46,322 nt of DNA, from the IMG/VR virus record IMGVR_UViG_3300004807_000038, positions 1 through 46,322 of that record; one strand, given 5' to 3'. The position numbers and the translations under genes were made by a program. The DNA comes from a virus. Shown piece after piece: positions 1 to 6,063 of the stretch. Within the stretch, counting starts at the first letter, position 1; every line of letters starts with the position of its first letter. The notes beneath the pieces are model-generated. The model searched no databases. It was not told the origin of the DNA and was given only the letters and a program-made list of their open reading frames with translations.

Positions 1-550
1 TATTCTCACATGTAACTTCAAAAATAGAATTATCGAACCGTTACATTCTCGGTGCTCTGTCATAGATTTTAAGATCAACAAGAAAGCGACAGCGAAGCTA
101 GCAGCTCAGTTCTTTAAGCGCTGCTGCACAATACTCGAACAGGAAGGAATAACATATGACAAAGCGGTCGTTGCAGAAGTTATCAACAAACATTTTCCAG
201 ACTGGCGCCGGGTACTTAACGAGCTGCAAAGATATTCTGCTACTGGCAGCATTGATTCTGGTATTCTTGCCAATCTTAAAGAGACTTCCATCAAGCAGCT
301 CATTGAGCTTCTAAAGGATAAAAACTTCACAGAGGTTCGTAAGTGGGTCGTAGAGAATCTAGACTACAACGTCAATGAGCTTTTTCGTAAGTTGTATGAC
401 ACGTCTTCAGAATATCTAAAGCCAAACGAGGTTCCTGCATTTATCCTTCTTATCAGCCGGTATCAGTATCAGGCCGCGTTTGTCGCAGATCAAGAGATCA
501 ACCTGATGGCGTTCTTCGCTCAGGTGATGCTTGAAGGATTCTACGCATGA
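1..550 (+). CDS. 44: Clamp-loader large subunit gp44 (RfcS), C-terminal part
   Basis: AAA+ ATPase subunit that, with gp62, opens and loads the sliding clamp at primer-template junctions. Only the last 182 residues lie in the window, in the frame that starts at base 2. The visible part opens with the sensor-1-like ILTCN followed by the SRC motif (EPLHSRCSV), whose arginine reaches the neighbouring subunit's ATP site, and then the all-helical C-terminal collar domain. The stop overlaps the gp62 start as ATGA, so the two are translationally coupled. The 5' part is missing because the window begins inside the gene. The assignment rests on close similarity to T4 gp44 around the SRC motif. Confidence 0.93.
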   Translation, partial: ILTCNFKNRIIEPLHSRCSVIDFKINKKATAKLAAQFFKRCCTILEQEGITYDKAVVAEVINKHFPDWRRVLNELQRYSATGSIDSGILANLKETSIKQLIELLKDKNFTEVRKWVVENLDYNVNELFRKLYDTSSEYLKPNEVPAFILLISRYQYQAAFVADQEINLMAFFAQVMLEGFYA

Positions 551-909
551 ACCCGTTCGACATAATTAACGATATATCATACGCTAAGAGATACATACTA
601 GAAGATGATAAAGATTATATACCATATATAGTCAATAACCACTTCTCATACTTTGGTGATTCCATATTCTTTGCAAACCAGATGAATATGAAATCAAATC
701 TTGATAAGAGGCTGCAGCACGATTACTACTTTCACTCGCTCCGTAAGAGTAAGAGAAAGACAAAGTGGGCAAAGAAAGAAAAGTCTGATATCTTAGAGTG
801 TGTGCAGAAATACTATAACTATGGACCTGATCAGGCCAAAGAGGCAATTAGGCTGTTAACTAAGAAACAGATAGACTATATTGTAGACAAAGTAACTCCA
901 AAGGATTAA
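547..909 (+). CDS. 62: Clamp-loader small subunit gp62
   Basis: Small clamp-loader subunit, 120 aa; it is shorter than T4 gp62 (187 aa) and about the size of the form seen in marine T4-like phages. It lacks an ATPase site, as expected. Conserved features are a PYIVN motif near residue 25, the ANEMN-like ANQMN stretch, a basic KSKRKTKWAKKEK block near residues 68-80, and a helical C-terminus. It starts on the ATGA shared with the gp44 stop. Position directly after gp44 and before regA supports the call more than sequence alone. Confidence 0.85.
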   Translation: MNPFDIINDISYAKRYILEDDKDYIPYIVNNHFSYFGDSIFFANQMNMKSNLDKRLQHDYYFHSLRKSKRKTKWAKKEKSDILECVQKYYNYGPDQAKEAIRLLTKKQIDYIVDKVTPKD

Positions 910-920
910 TTCTTATGAAT

Positions 921-928
921 TATAAATA
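921..928 (+). promoter_or_regulatory. T4-type late promoter motif TATAAATA upstream of regA
   Basis: An exact TATAAATA sits in the 51-bp gap between gp62 and regA, 33 bp before the regA ATG. In T4 this octamer is the whole late promoter, used by gp55-directed RNA polymerase. No convincing -35/-10 pair for the host sigma factor is visible in the gap. Confidence 0.5.
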
Positions 929-960
929 ATCAGTGCATAATAATAAGAAAAGGTTTAACT

Positions 961-1365
961 ATGAACAATATTTTAGAATCTCTAGTAGAGGTAAAGATCG
1001 ATGGAGAAGAGTCCTTCTTAAAGATCAAAGAGACCCTCACTAGAATTGGCGTGGCTTCTCGGAAAGAGAATAAACTCTATCAATCTTGCCATATCTTCCA
1101 TAAACAAGGACACTATTACATAGTACACTTTAAGGAAATGTTTATCATCGACGGAAAGCCGTCAAACTTCTCAGAAGAAGATATGGGTCGTAGAAATAAG
1201 ATCGCAGAACTACTTCAGGACTGGGGCCTATTAACGGTGCTAGACGAAGAAAAGATCAAGTCTCCACTGGCTCCTATGAATCAGATTAAAGTATTAAACT
1301 ATAAAGAAAAGAATGAATGGACTCTAGAAGCTAAGTATCAAATAGGTCGTAAACGAGTGAACTAA
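961..1365 (+). CDS. regA: RegA translational repressor
   Basis: RNA-binding repressor that blocks ribosome access to selected early mRNAs, including its own in T4. The protein has 134 aa (T4: 122). The segment LKIKETLTRIG (about 20-30), LYQSCHIF (about 39-46), the YYIVHFKEM strand (about 52-60), EEDMGRRNKIAELLQDWGL (about 72-90) and the C-terminal EWTLEAKYQIG follow T4 RegA closely. It lies after the clamp-loader genes; in T4 the same three genes sit together next to gene 43. A late-promoter motif lies just upstream. Confidence 0.95.
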   Translation: MNNILESLVEVKIDGEESFLKIKETLTRIGVASRKENKLYQSCHIFHKQGHYYIVHFKEMFIIDGKPSNFSEEDMGRRNKIAELLQDWGLLTVLDEEKIKSPLAPMNQIKVLNYKEKNEWTLEAKYQIGRKRVN

Positions 1366-1380
1366 TGGAGAAACTATATT

Positions 1381-1743
1381 ATGTTTGGATTTACAGTGAA
1401 GAAGAAAGTAGAGACTCCTGCGGAGCAGAAGCTCGAAGAAATTAAGAATATCCTGTTTCCACCTTCTGAGACAAAAGAAGTACCAGATAAAGAATCAGGT
1501 GAGATGTTGAAGTATCAGGTGGACTACACCATCGATATGAATCTAGATTCAGCCTTGTATGATATCAGAGAGGGTTACGCAGACGCCCCGGTTCAGAATA
1601 CTATCCAAGACGCGATAGACAGACTAATTAAGATTAGAAAGATTCTTGAAGCCGATATGGAGCTAGACCCAGAAGCCAACTACATCATAGTAGACAACAA
1701 GTACCAAGAACACGATATCCAAGCCTCGGAAGATAATAGTTGA
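1381..1743 (+). CDS. Conserved phage protein of unknown function, 120 aa
   Basis: I do not recognise the family. It is an acidic, Lys/Glu-rich protein with a basic N-terminus (MFGFTVKKKVE) and a helical central part (about 65-95) that includes a DAIDRLIKIRKILEA helix. A GGAG-like site precedes the ATG 15 bp after the regA stop, so it is probably in the same operon. Its TGA stop falls inside the TTGACA -35 box of the next promoter. Confidence 0.6.
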   Translation: MFGFTVKKKVETPAEQKLEEIKNILFPPSETKEVPDKESGEMLKYQVDYTIDMNLDSALYDIREGYADAPVQNTIQDAIDRLIKIRKILEADMELDPEANYIIVDNKYQEHDIQASEDNS

Positions 1744-1767
1744 CAAAATCTATAGATATGGTATAAT
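1740..1767 (+). promoter_or_regulatory. Strong sigma-70-type promoter, TTGACA-16-TATAAT
   Basis: Perfect -35 (1740-1745) and -10 (1762-1767) hexamers with a 16-bp spacer, reading toward the gene at 1791. The -35 overlaps the stop of the upstream gene. The leader is very short: transcription should begin near 1774 and the ATG is at 1791. Two copies of a 10-bp palindrome flank the -10 box (separate entry). Confidence 0.85.
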
Positions 1768-1779
1768 ATATCTATAGAT
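1748..1779 (+). promoter_or_regulatory. Twin palindromic operator-like sites ATCTATAGAT
   Basis: The perfect 10-bp palindrome ATCTATAGAT occurs at 1748-1757, in the promoter spacer, and again at 1770-1779, over the expected transcription start. The centres are 22 bp apart, about two helical turns, so a dimeric repressor could bind both on one DNA face. No repressor is identified; the winged-helix-like protein at 2227 is a nearby candidate. Confidence 0.5.
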
Positions 1780-1790
1780 TGGAGATCGAC

Positions 1791-2207
1791 ATGTCTATGC
1801 ACCTCTTAGGTCCTTGGTATACCACCACAAATACTAAGAAACGCGGCAAGAAATCTAACACGTCTAAAGCTCTAGTATCTAAGCACGACCAGTGGCTTCT
1901 TAAGAACGGCGTGCACCCAGAGCAAATCAAATTAAAAAAATCAGTTGACAAGAACTGGAAAACAGATTATAATGAATCTATGAAGGTTGATCGTAGCGGT
2001 TATGTTTCCGCAGGTCTGTCAGGTTCTAAGTCTGCCTGCGCCAAGCGTGGCGTTATGGCCAACCTTCATAAAGAAAAGCCTGAAGTCAGAGAGGCTATAT
2101 TAGAGAAAGCGTCACGCGTGATGCCGCTCTATAACAAAGGTGGTTTGCAGCTACTATCACCTTCTGACGATCTAACTAAAATTGGTACCCTATCTCGTAG
2201 GGGTTGA
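1791..2207 (+). CDS. Conserved phage protein of unknown function, 138 aa
   Basis: Function unknown. It begins MSMHLLGPWYTTTNTKKRGKK, an N-terminus that recurs in short basic proteins of several large phages, then a basic lysine-rich first half and a GYVSAGLSGSKSACAKR segment (about 73-90) with two prolines and glycines around it. I chose the ATG at 1791 because GGAG lies eight bases upstream; an in-frame TTG at 1779 would sit on the operator. It is the first gene of the unit driven by the 1740 promoter. Confidence 0.6.
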   Translation: MSMHLLGPWYTTTNTKKRGKKSNTSKALVSKHDQWLLKNGVHPEQIKLKKSVDKNWKTDYNESMKVDRSGYVSAGLSGSKSACAKRGVMANLHKEKPEVREAILEKASRVMPLYNKGGLQLLSPSDDLTKIGTLSRRG

Positions 2208-2226
2208 ATATAAGATGGAGAAATGA

Positions 2227-2481
2227 ATGACGACTAAGACTAATGCACTAGTTAATGCACTCAAGAATGGTGAAGAACTTACTTCGGCTCAGATTCGTTC
2301 GCGCTTTGGTATCGCTAACGTAACTGCGGCTATTCACTATATTCGTTCGAACCTAGGTTACGCCGTGTATCTAAACGAACGCAAGAACTCAAAGGGTGAG
2401 ACGCTTACTAAGTATCGCATTGGTACGCCTTCACGCAAGGTCGTTGCGGCTGGTTATCGCGCTCTGACTGCTGGTTTCTAA
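2227..2481 (+). CDS. Small winged-helix-type putative DNA-binding protein
   Basis: An 84-aa protein with the look of a helix-turn-helix/winged-helix domain. Residues about 9-32 (LKNGEELTSAQIRSRFGIAN) match the dropping-restriction type HTH: a helix, a tight turn, then a recognition helix VTAAIHYIRSNLG, followed by a beta wing AVYLNERKNSKGETLTKYRI. GGAG precedes the ATG. It is the second gene after the operator-bearing promoter at 1740, so autoregulation is possible but unproven. A tetraloop hairpin terminator follows. Confidence 0.6.
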   Translation: MTTKTNALVNALKNGEELTSAQIRSRFGIANVTAAIHYIRSNLGYAVYLNERKNSKGETLTKYRIGTPSRKVVAAGYRALTAGF

Positions 2482-2492
2482 TAATATATATA

Positions 2493-2518
2493 GTTGAGGC
2501 AGCTTCGGTTGCCTCAAC
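2493..2518 (+). terminator. Hairpin with cUUCGg tetraloop after the HTH gene
   Basis: GTTGAGGCA and TGCCTCAAC form nine perfect pairs, extended by G-T and C-G to close a UUCG tetraloop: a very stable hairpin of the kind that ends T4 transcripts. The following sequence is AT-rich, but the real T-run (TTTTTT) starts only about 13 bases later, so termination may be partial or the stem may mainly protect the 3' end. Confidence 0.65.
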
Positions 2519-2547
2519 ATACTTTAAATATTTTTTAAGAGATTATT

Positions 2548-2742
2548 ATGGGTTGGCCTACAAGGTATAGATGTAGAAAATGCACGAGATCTACTAGCAA
2601 CTATCCAATATTTTGTGATAAAAAAGATTGCCCAGTAAAGCATGATTGGCTGCAAGATAATGTGTTTGGTTTGGTATTGTCAATTGTTTTGATAATCGGT
2701 TGGTTTGCTTTTTGGGGCTACGCCATGTTTGGCTCTAGATAG
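2548..2742 (+). CDS. Small zinc-ribbon-like membrane protein
   Basis: A 64-aa protein of unknown function. The N-terminal half has cysteines at 9, 12, 23 and 28 (CRKC and CDKKDC), a plausible zinc-binding pair of knuckles. The C-terminal half is one hydrophobic segment (about 40-60, rich in I, L, V, W and F), predicted to span the membrane with the cysteines probably in the cytoplasm. It sits between a terminator-like hairpin and tRNA-Asn. Confidence 0.55.
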   Translation: MGWPTRYRCRKCTRSTSNYPIFCDKKDCPVKHDWLQDNVFGLVLSIVLIIGWFAFWGYAMFGSR

Positions 2743-2755
2743 CATGTTAGTTTAT

Positions 2756-2831
2756 TTCCCGATAGCTCAGTTGGTAGAGTAGGTGACTGTTAATCACTTG
2801 GTCCTTGGTTCGAGTCCAAGTCGGGGAGCCA
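2756..2831 (+). tRNA. tRNA-Asn (GTT), CCA encoded
   Basis: A 76-nt cloverleaf. The acceptor stem pairs 2756-2762 with 2821-2827 (one T-G wobble), the D-arm carries GCTC...GAGT, the anticodon stem GGTGA/TCACT frames the loop CTGTTAA with anticodon GTT at 2789-2791, and the T-loop is TTCGAGT. The discriminator is G73, as in bacterial tRNA-Asn, followed by a genomic CCA. Confidence 0.95.
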
Positions 2832-2843
2832 CTAAAAGAGTAA

Positions 2844-2871
2844 TTTACTTTTACTCAAGATGTTGTATAAT
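2844..2871 (+). promoter_or_regulatory. Sigma-70-type promoter before the exported-protein pair
   Basis: A perfect TATAAT (2866-2871) lies 16 bp after TTTACT (2844-2849, 4 of 6 matches to TTGACA). The roughly 65-nt leader contains GACTC-gcgt-GAGTC (2890-2903) and an alternative GTGAG/CTCAC pairing (2897-2901 with 2913-2917), so the leader could switch between two folds. A GGAG precedes the start at 2937. Confidence 0.55.
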
Positions 2872-2936
2872 AAGGTTAGTCGCTCAATAGACTCGCGTGA
2901 GTCCATGGTTAGCTCACAATTAACTGGAGAAAGACT

Positions 2937-3239
2937 ATGAAAAAGAAAGTTATCGCACTACTCACAGTCATTGGTATCTCAATCGCGGCGATCTCACCAG
3001 CTAGTGCTTGGTATCGCGGAGGCTGGGGTGGTGGCTACTATGGCGGATACGGCTATGGCGGTTACGGTGCCGCACTAGGTATCGGCGCTGGTGCCGCACT
3101 GCTAGGTGGTATTATCGGCGGCGCGATCGCTAACGGTGGTGGCTACTATGGTGGTTACTATCCTTATGGCGGCAGTTACTACGGTCCTTATGGCCGTCCT
3201 ATCTATGGTTATCCTTATGGTGGCTACTACGGGTGGTAA
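2937..3239 (+). CDS. Exported glycine/tyrosine-rich protein
   Basis: A 100-aa protein with a clear Sec signal peptide (KKK, hydrophobic core, cleavage likely after ASA at residue 24). The mature part is almost only Gly and Tyr with some Trp and Pro (GGWGGGYYGG repeats), broken by one small-residue hydrophobic stretch (about 46-66, GIGAGAALLGGIIGGAIA) that resembles a glycine-zipper membrane segment. Such proteins occur in alphaproteobacterial envelopes. It has its own promoter and may act on the host envelope; the role is unknown. Confidence 0.7.
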   Translation: MKKKVIALLTVIGISIAAISPASAWYRGGWGGGYYGGYGYGGYGAALGIGAGAALLGGIIGGAIANGGGYYGGYYPYGGSYYGPYGRPIYGYPYGGYYGW

Positions 3240-3240
3240 G

Positions 3241-3585
3241 ATGAAAAAGTTATTCTTGACTGCGTTCTCTATTCTAGCTCTGACCTCTGCGGCTAGCGCT
3301 AATGGAGATCTAATGATCGATCCAGATATTGGTCAATACAACTACATCGACAATCGTCGAGTCGTAGAGCGTAAGACTATAGTTAAGAATAGGACAATCG
3401 TAAAACAAGTGCCGGTACCAGTTCCAGTACCACAACCTTATCCAGTTCCGGCACCAGTCGTCGCAGTACCAGCATCAGCGATGCCAGGATATATTCCACG
3501 TTGTCGCATGCAGAGGGCGCAGCCTCTAGTAGATCCTGTGTATGGTACTGTAGTAGACTATATGTATGTAAGAGTTTGTTTTTAA
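3241..3585 (+). CDS. Exported Val-Pro-repeat protein
   Basis: A 114-aa protein starting at ATG 3241, one base after the previous stop; an in-frame extension to 3106 would run through the upstream gene and is rejected. The signal peptide ends near SAASA. The mature part has a basic VVERKTIVKNRTIVKQ segment, then alternating VPVPVPVPQPYPVPAP (about 57-75), likely an extended rod like those of TonB or outer-membrane linkers, then a C-terminal domain with two cysteines (about 90 and 113). Function unknown; it is coupled to the Gly/Tyr-rich gene. Confidence 0.7.
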   Translation: MKKLFLTAFSILALTSAASANGDLMIDPDIGQYNYIDNRRVVERKTIVKNRTIVKQVPVPVPVPQPYPVPAPVVAVPASAMPGYIPRCRMQRAQPLVDPVYGTVVDYMYVRVCF

Positions 3586-3591
3586 GAGTAA

Positions 3592-3667
3592 GCTGCTGTA
3601 GCTCAGCTGGCAGAGCAAGGCATTAGTAATGCCTAGGTCGGGAGTTCGAATCTCTCCAGCAGCACCA
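3592..3667 (+). tRNA. tRNA-Thr with unusual anticodon AGT, CCA encoded
   Basis: A 76-nt cloverleaf: acceptor GCTGCTG/CAGCAGC, D-arm GCTC...GAGC, anticodon stem AGGCA/TGCCT, loop TTAGTAA with anticodon AGT at 3625-3627, T-arm GGGAG/CTCTC with loop TTCGAAT, A73 and CCA. The fold is intact. An A at position 34 is rare in bacterial tRNAs other than Arg(ACG); decoding would be limited to ACT unless A34 is deaminated to inosine. Confidence 0.9.
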
Positions 3668-3685
3668 CTCCTCAAAGGATATATC

Positions 3686-3802
3686 ATGAATGAAGATCTT
3701 CTACGCAGGCAGGCAATATTTCGAATGGTCGTGTTCGTTCTTTTAATGATGACGATTGGTTTTATCGCCGGTGATTTAAACATGCTAGATGGTGGTAATT
3801 AA
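3686..3802 (+). CDS. 38-aa single-span membrane peptide
   Basis: A short ORF with AAAGGA seven bases before its ATG. The sequence is a charged N-terminus (MNEDLLRRQ), one hydrophobic segment (about 13-30, MVVFVLLMMTIGFIAGD) and a short tail. Its TAA stop shares an A with the ATG of the next gene (TAATG), the pattern of translational coupling used throughout this genome, which argues that it is a real gene. Function unknown. Confidence 0.6.
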   Translation: MNEDLLRRQAIFRMVVFVLLMMTIGFIAGDLNMLDGGN

Positions 3803-4593
3803 TGGCGCAGCTGCTGATGTGCAGTCCGGACCTATTTGGTGTGGACTATGTGATTAACCCATGGATGGAAGATCAAATCGGAAACGTAAATTCTGATAAG
3901 GCCTTGTCACAGTGGACAGATCTATATAATGCACTCAGCAGGGTCGCCGTCGTTAGACTCATAGATCCGGTACCGGGTCTACCGGACATGGTGTTCACCG
4001 CCAACGCCGGTCTAGTAGTGAACAACAAGTTTTTTCTCTCTAGATTTGCGCACAGCCAGAGACAGAAAGAAGAGAAGTATTTTAGAGAATGGTTCCTGAA
4101 GAACGGCTGGAACGTAATAGAGCAGGGCAAACACAACTTCGAGGGTGAGGGAGACTGTCTAAGAGACAAAGAATATCCTTATCAATATATCTCACACGGC
4201 TTCAGAACTCGTCAAGAGTTTCACGGCGTGCTTAGTTCTTTTGATATAGACAACATGCCTCTAAAGCTAGTGGACCCGCGTTTCTATCATCTAGACACGT
4301 GTTTCTGCCCGCTGAATAACGGCGAAGTGCTGTATTATCCAGAAGCCTTCGATGAGAATAGCAGAAAATTTATCACGAATAACTTTGATACTGCTGTAGA
4401 TGTCACTGAAGAAGAGGCATTGACTTTCTGCTGCAACGCGGTAGTAGTCGGTGAAAACATATTCATGCCTAAGTGTAAGCCTGTAGCAAATATACTAAGA
4501 AACACGCTGAACTATACCGTCCATGAGTTTGACATGTCAGAATTCATGAAGTCTGGCGGCGCATGTAAGTGCCTGGTACTGCATCTGGACTAA
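3802..4593 (+). CDS. Amidinotransferase / dimethylarginine dimethylaminohydrolase-like enzyme
   Basis: A 263-aa protein of the guanidino-group-modifying superfamily (DDAH, arginine deiminase, amidinotransferases), which act on arginine-type guanidines through a covalent Cys adduct. Visible motifs are MVFTANAGL (63-71), the acidic substrate loop FEGEGD (114-119), DPRFYHLDT with the general-base His163, and GGACKCLVL with the likely nucleophile Cys257. Length matches DDAH-type enzymes. The substrate (free arginine, methylarginine or an amine acceptor) cannot be read from sequence. It is coupled by TAATG to the deaminase-like gene downstream. Confidence 0.8.
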   Translation: MAQLLMCSPDLFGVDYVINPWMEDQIGNVNSDKALSQWTDLYNALSRVAVVRLIDPVPGLPDMVFTANAGLVVNNKFFLSRFAHSQRQKEEKYFREWFLKNGWNVIEQGKHNFEGEGDCLRDKEYPYQYISHGFRTRQEFHGVLSSFDIDNMPLKLVDPRFYHLDTCFCPLNNGEVLYYPEAFDENSRKFITNNFDTAVDVTEEEALTFCCNAVVVGENIFMPKCKPVANILRNTLNYTVHEFDMSEFMKSGGACKCLVLHLD

Positions 4594-5030
4594 TGATTAC
4601 TTCCAAAGATAAGAAGCATATGGCCTTCGTAAGAAGACTAGCCATAGATAACGTCGACTCGCAGACTAGAGCAAAACTCGCTGCGTGCATAGTCGTTCGT
4701 AACGATATAATATCTATTGGCCAGAATTCTTATAAGTCTCACCCACTCCAGAAGAGATTCTCAAAGCACATAGAGTCTATATTTAAGCACGCGGAGGTAG
4801 ACTGTATTATCAACGCTCTTAGACATGTCGATGCCGATAAGTTGTGTAAAGCTACTCTTTACGTTTATAGAGTTAAAAGACGTTCAAAAGACTCGATTGA
4901 CTGGGTAGATGGTTACTCTGAGCCGTGTCCCGGCTGTAAGCAGGCCATAAGTCATTTTAAAATTAAAAAAGTAATATTTTCTACCGACGAGGATAGAAAA
5001 TTTATTAGTATAAATAGCATATCCACGTGA
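4593..5030 (+). CDS. Cytidine/deoxycytidylate deaminase-family protein
   Basis: A 145-aa zinc-dependent deaminase fold. His66-Ala-Glu68 (HAEVDCI) supplies one zinc ligand and the proton-shuttle Glu; Pro-Cys112-x-x-Cys115 (PCPGC) supplies the others. The spacing suits the CMP/dCMP or tRNA-adenosine deaminase group; it is shorter than T4 dCMP deaminase (193 aa) and lacks an obvious allosteric insertion. I chose ATG 4593, which overlaps the preceding stop; a GTG further upstream (4569) lies inside that gene. The substrate is unproven: dCMP, a free base or tRNA are all possible. Confidence 0.72.
   Translation: MITSKDKKHMAFVRRLAIDNVDSQTRAKLAACIVVRNDIISIGQNSYKSHPLQKRFSKHIESIFKHAEVDCIINALRHVDADKLCKATLYVYRVKRRSKDSIDWVDGYSEPCPGCKQAISHFKIKKVIFSTDEDRKFISINSIST
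5009..5016 (+). promoter_or_regulatory. T4-type late promoter TATAAATA for the holin-like gene
   Basis: An exact late octamer overlaps the end of the deaminase gene, 45 bp before the ATG at 5061. The leader then holds CCACgtgaaGTGG and a weak ATCT-aagg-AGAT stem (5043-5054) whose loop exposes half of the AAGGAG ribosome-binding site. Late control suits a lysis gene. Confidence 0.6.
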
Positions 5031-5060
5031 AGTGGTTTTATCATCTAAGGAGATAATATT

Positions 5061-5294
5061 ATGTTAAATGGTTATAAGACATATATTGTTGCCACACTAA
5101 TCGCAGTTTTTGGTGTTCTTGCACAGTATGACTGGAATGGTTTTCTTAACGATCCAAAAGCCGGTTGGGTAGCTCTTGCGTCTGCCGTGATCATGGCAAT
5201 CATGAGATCGATCACTCAGATCACCACTGTCAAAGAAGCGTTATATACCGACCCACCAAAGCCAAATCCAAAACCAGTTATAAAAAAGAAATAA
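5061..5294 (+). CDS. Putative holin (small two-span membrane protein)
   Basis: A 77-aa protein with two hydrophobic segments (about 7-24 and 37-53) joined by a DWNGFLNDPKAG loop, and a charged, Pro/Lys-rich C-terminal tail (KPNPKPVIKKK). The layout GYKTYIVA...DW..FL..PKAG...A..A.IMA.MRS is frequent in proteins labelled holins in alphaproteobacterial phages. The AAGGAG site and a late promoter fit a lysis-timing protein. No endolysin is adjacent; an M15 peptidase at 18116 could be the partner. Confidence 0.6.
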   Translation: MLNGYKTYIVATLIAVFGVLAQYDWNGFLNDPKAGWVALASAVIMAIMRSITQITTVKEALYTDPPKPNPKPVIKKK

Positions 5295-5648
5295 ATGACC
5301 CAATATATTGTAAACAATCTATCGGAGCATAAAGGTGCTCTTCATATTCCATCTGGCTCAGTAACAATGAGCCAGATCATTCAGGCGTTAGAACTTGTAA
5401 AAGATATTGATTGGTCTAGTTTAGTAAAAATAATCGAAAATAAAGACGAACAGCTGGCTGTATTAACTACGGCAGAAGATGTAGCGAAGATTATCGCTCC
5501 ATTTGTACCACAAGCCGCTTTAGCGGTTGGTGTTATAGAATTTCTAATATTTTTATCTAAACACACGCATCCCGCTCAACCATACGATGTTCCTGGATAT
5601 CATTGGGATATGCTATATGGTTGGGTTCCAAATAATCAAGGAGAATGA
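5295..5648 (+). CDS. Conserved phage protein, possibly membrane-associated
   Basis: A 117-aa protein that starts on the base after the holin-like stop. The first half is helical and amphipathic; residues about 72-92 (IIAPFVPQAALAVGVIEFLIFLS) form a hydrophobic segment, followed by a His/Pro/Trp/Tyr-rich tail (HPAQPYDVPGYHWDMLYGW). I do not recognise the family. Its place between holin and lipoprotein suggests a lysis or envelope role. Confidence 0.5.
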   Translation: MTQYIVNNLSEHKGALHIPSGSVTMSQIIQALELVKDIDWSSLVKIIENKDEQLAVLTTAEDVAKIIAPFVPQAALAVGVIEFLIFLSKHTHPAQPYDVPGYHWDMLYGWVPNNQGE

Positions 5649-5649
5649 G

Positions 5650-5994
5650 ATGAGAAAATATATTGCACTACTAACAGCAGGTGCTTTAGGACTGGCAGTT
5701 GCTGGTTGTAATGCGCCCTCAACCGGCACAGTCATATCAACGACCACAACTGTCGTTAATGACGTCGCCGCTGTCACAAAGACTGCTTGTGGATTTGTTC
5801 CTGCTGCAACTACGATCGCTCAAGTTCTAAATGCATCTTCAACAGTTCTAACTGCAGCTCAAATTGCACAGATAATCTGCCAGGCTGTTAATGCCACTCC
5901 AACTACCACGAAAGCAGCAAGTAAAGCAATTAGTCCTATTCTACTAGAAGTAGATGGTAGAGTTGTTGTCGTGAATGGTTATTTCACAAAATAA
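5650..5994 (+). CDS. Small lipoprotein
   Basis: A 114-aa protein with a lipoprotein signal peptide: KY, hydrophobic core, lipobox LAVAGC with Cys20 as the acylated residue. The mature part is Ala/Thr-rich and probably helical, with two further cysteines. I chose ATG 5650, preceded by AAGGAGAATG; the longer in-frame reading from 5587 would destroy the signal peptide. Behind a holin-like gene, an outer-membrane spanin role (Rz1-like) is possible, but the protein lacks the usual Pro-rich body. Confidence 0.65.
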   Translation: MRKYIALLTAGALGLAVAGCNAPSTGTVISTTTTVVNDVAAVTKTACGFVPAATTIAQVLNASSTVLTAAQIAQIICQAVNATPTTTKAASKAISPILLEVDGRVVVVNGYFTK

Positions 5995-6000
5995 TTTTTA

Positions 6001-6008
6001 TATAAATA
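6001..6008 (+). promoter_or_regulatory. T4-type late promoter firing into a terminator
   Basis: Exact TATAAATA seven bases after the lipoprotein stop. Transcription would start near 6015 and meet a complete terminator at 6021-6062, giving an RNA of about 48 nt unless the terminator is read through. Confidence 0.5.
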
Positions 6009-6020
6009 GTATTAACAAGG

Positions 6021-6062
6021 CCGACTCCTCTGATCAAAAGATCAAGAGTCGGTTTTCTTTTT
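6021..6062 (+). terminator. Intrinsic terminator after the lipoprotein gene
   Basis: CCGACTC (6021-6027) pairs with GAGTCGG (6046-6052); inside, GATC-AAAA-GATC (6032-6043) closes the stem. A T-rich tract (TTTTCTTTTT) follows at once. It is a textbook rho-independent terminator that ends the holin/lipoprotein unit. Confidence 0.85.
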
Positions 6063-6063
6063 G

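Noticed and set aside
3106-3240. Extended start for the Val-Pro protein
   Set aside because: It would read through the Gly/Tyr-rich gene in another frame and lose the signal peptide; ATG 3241 fits better.
3526-3783. Leftward 85-aa ORF across tRNA-Thr
   Set aside because: It is the reverse reading of the tRNA gene; such tRNA-shadow proteins are a well-known annotation artefact, and it overlaps real rightward genes.
5587-5649. Extended start for the lipoprotein
   Set aside because: It adds 21 residues before the signal peptide, overlaps the previous gene, and lacks a ribosome-binding site.
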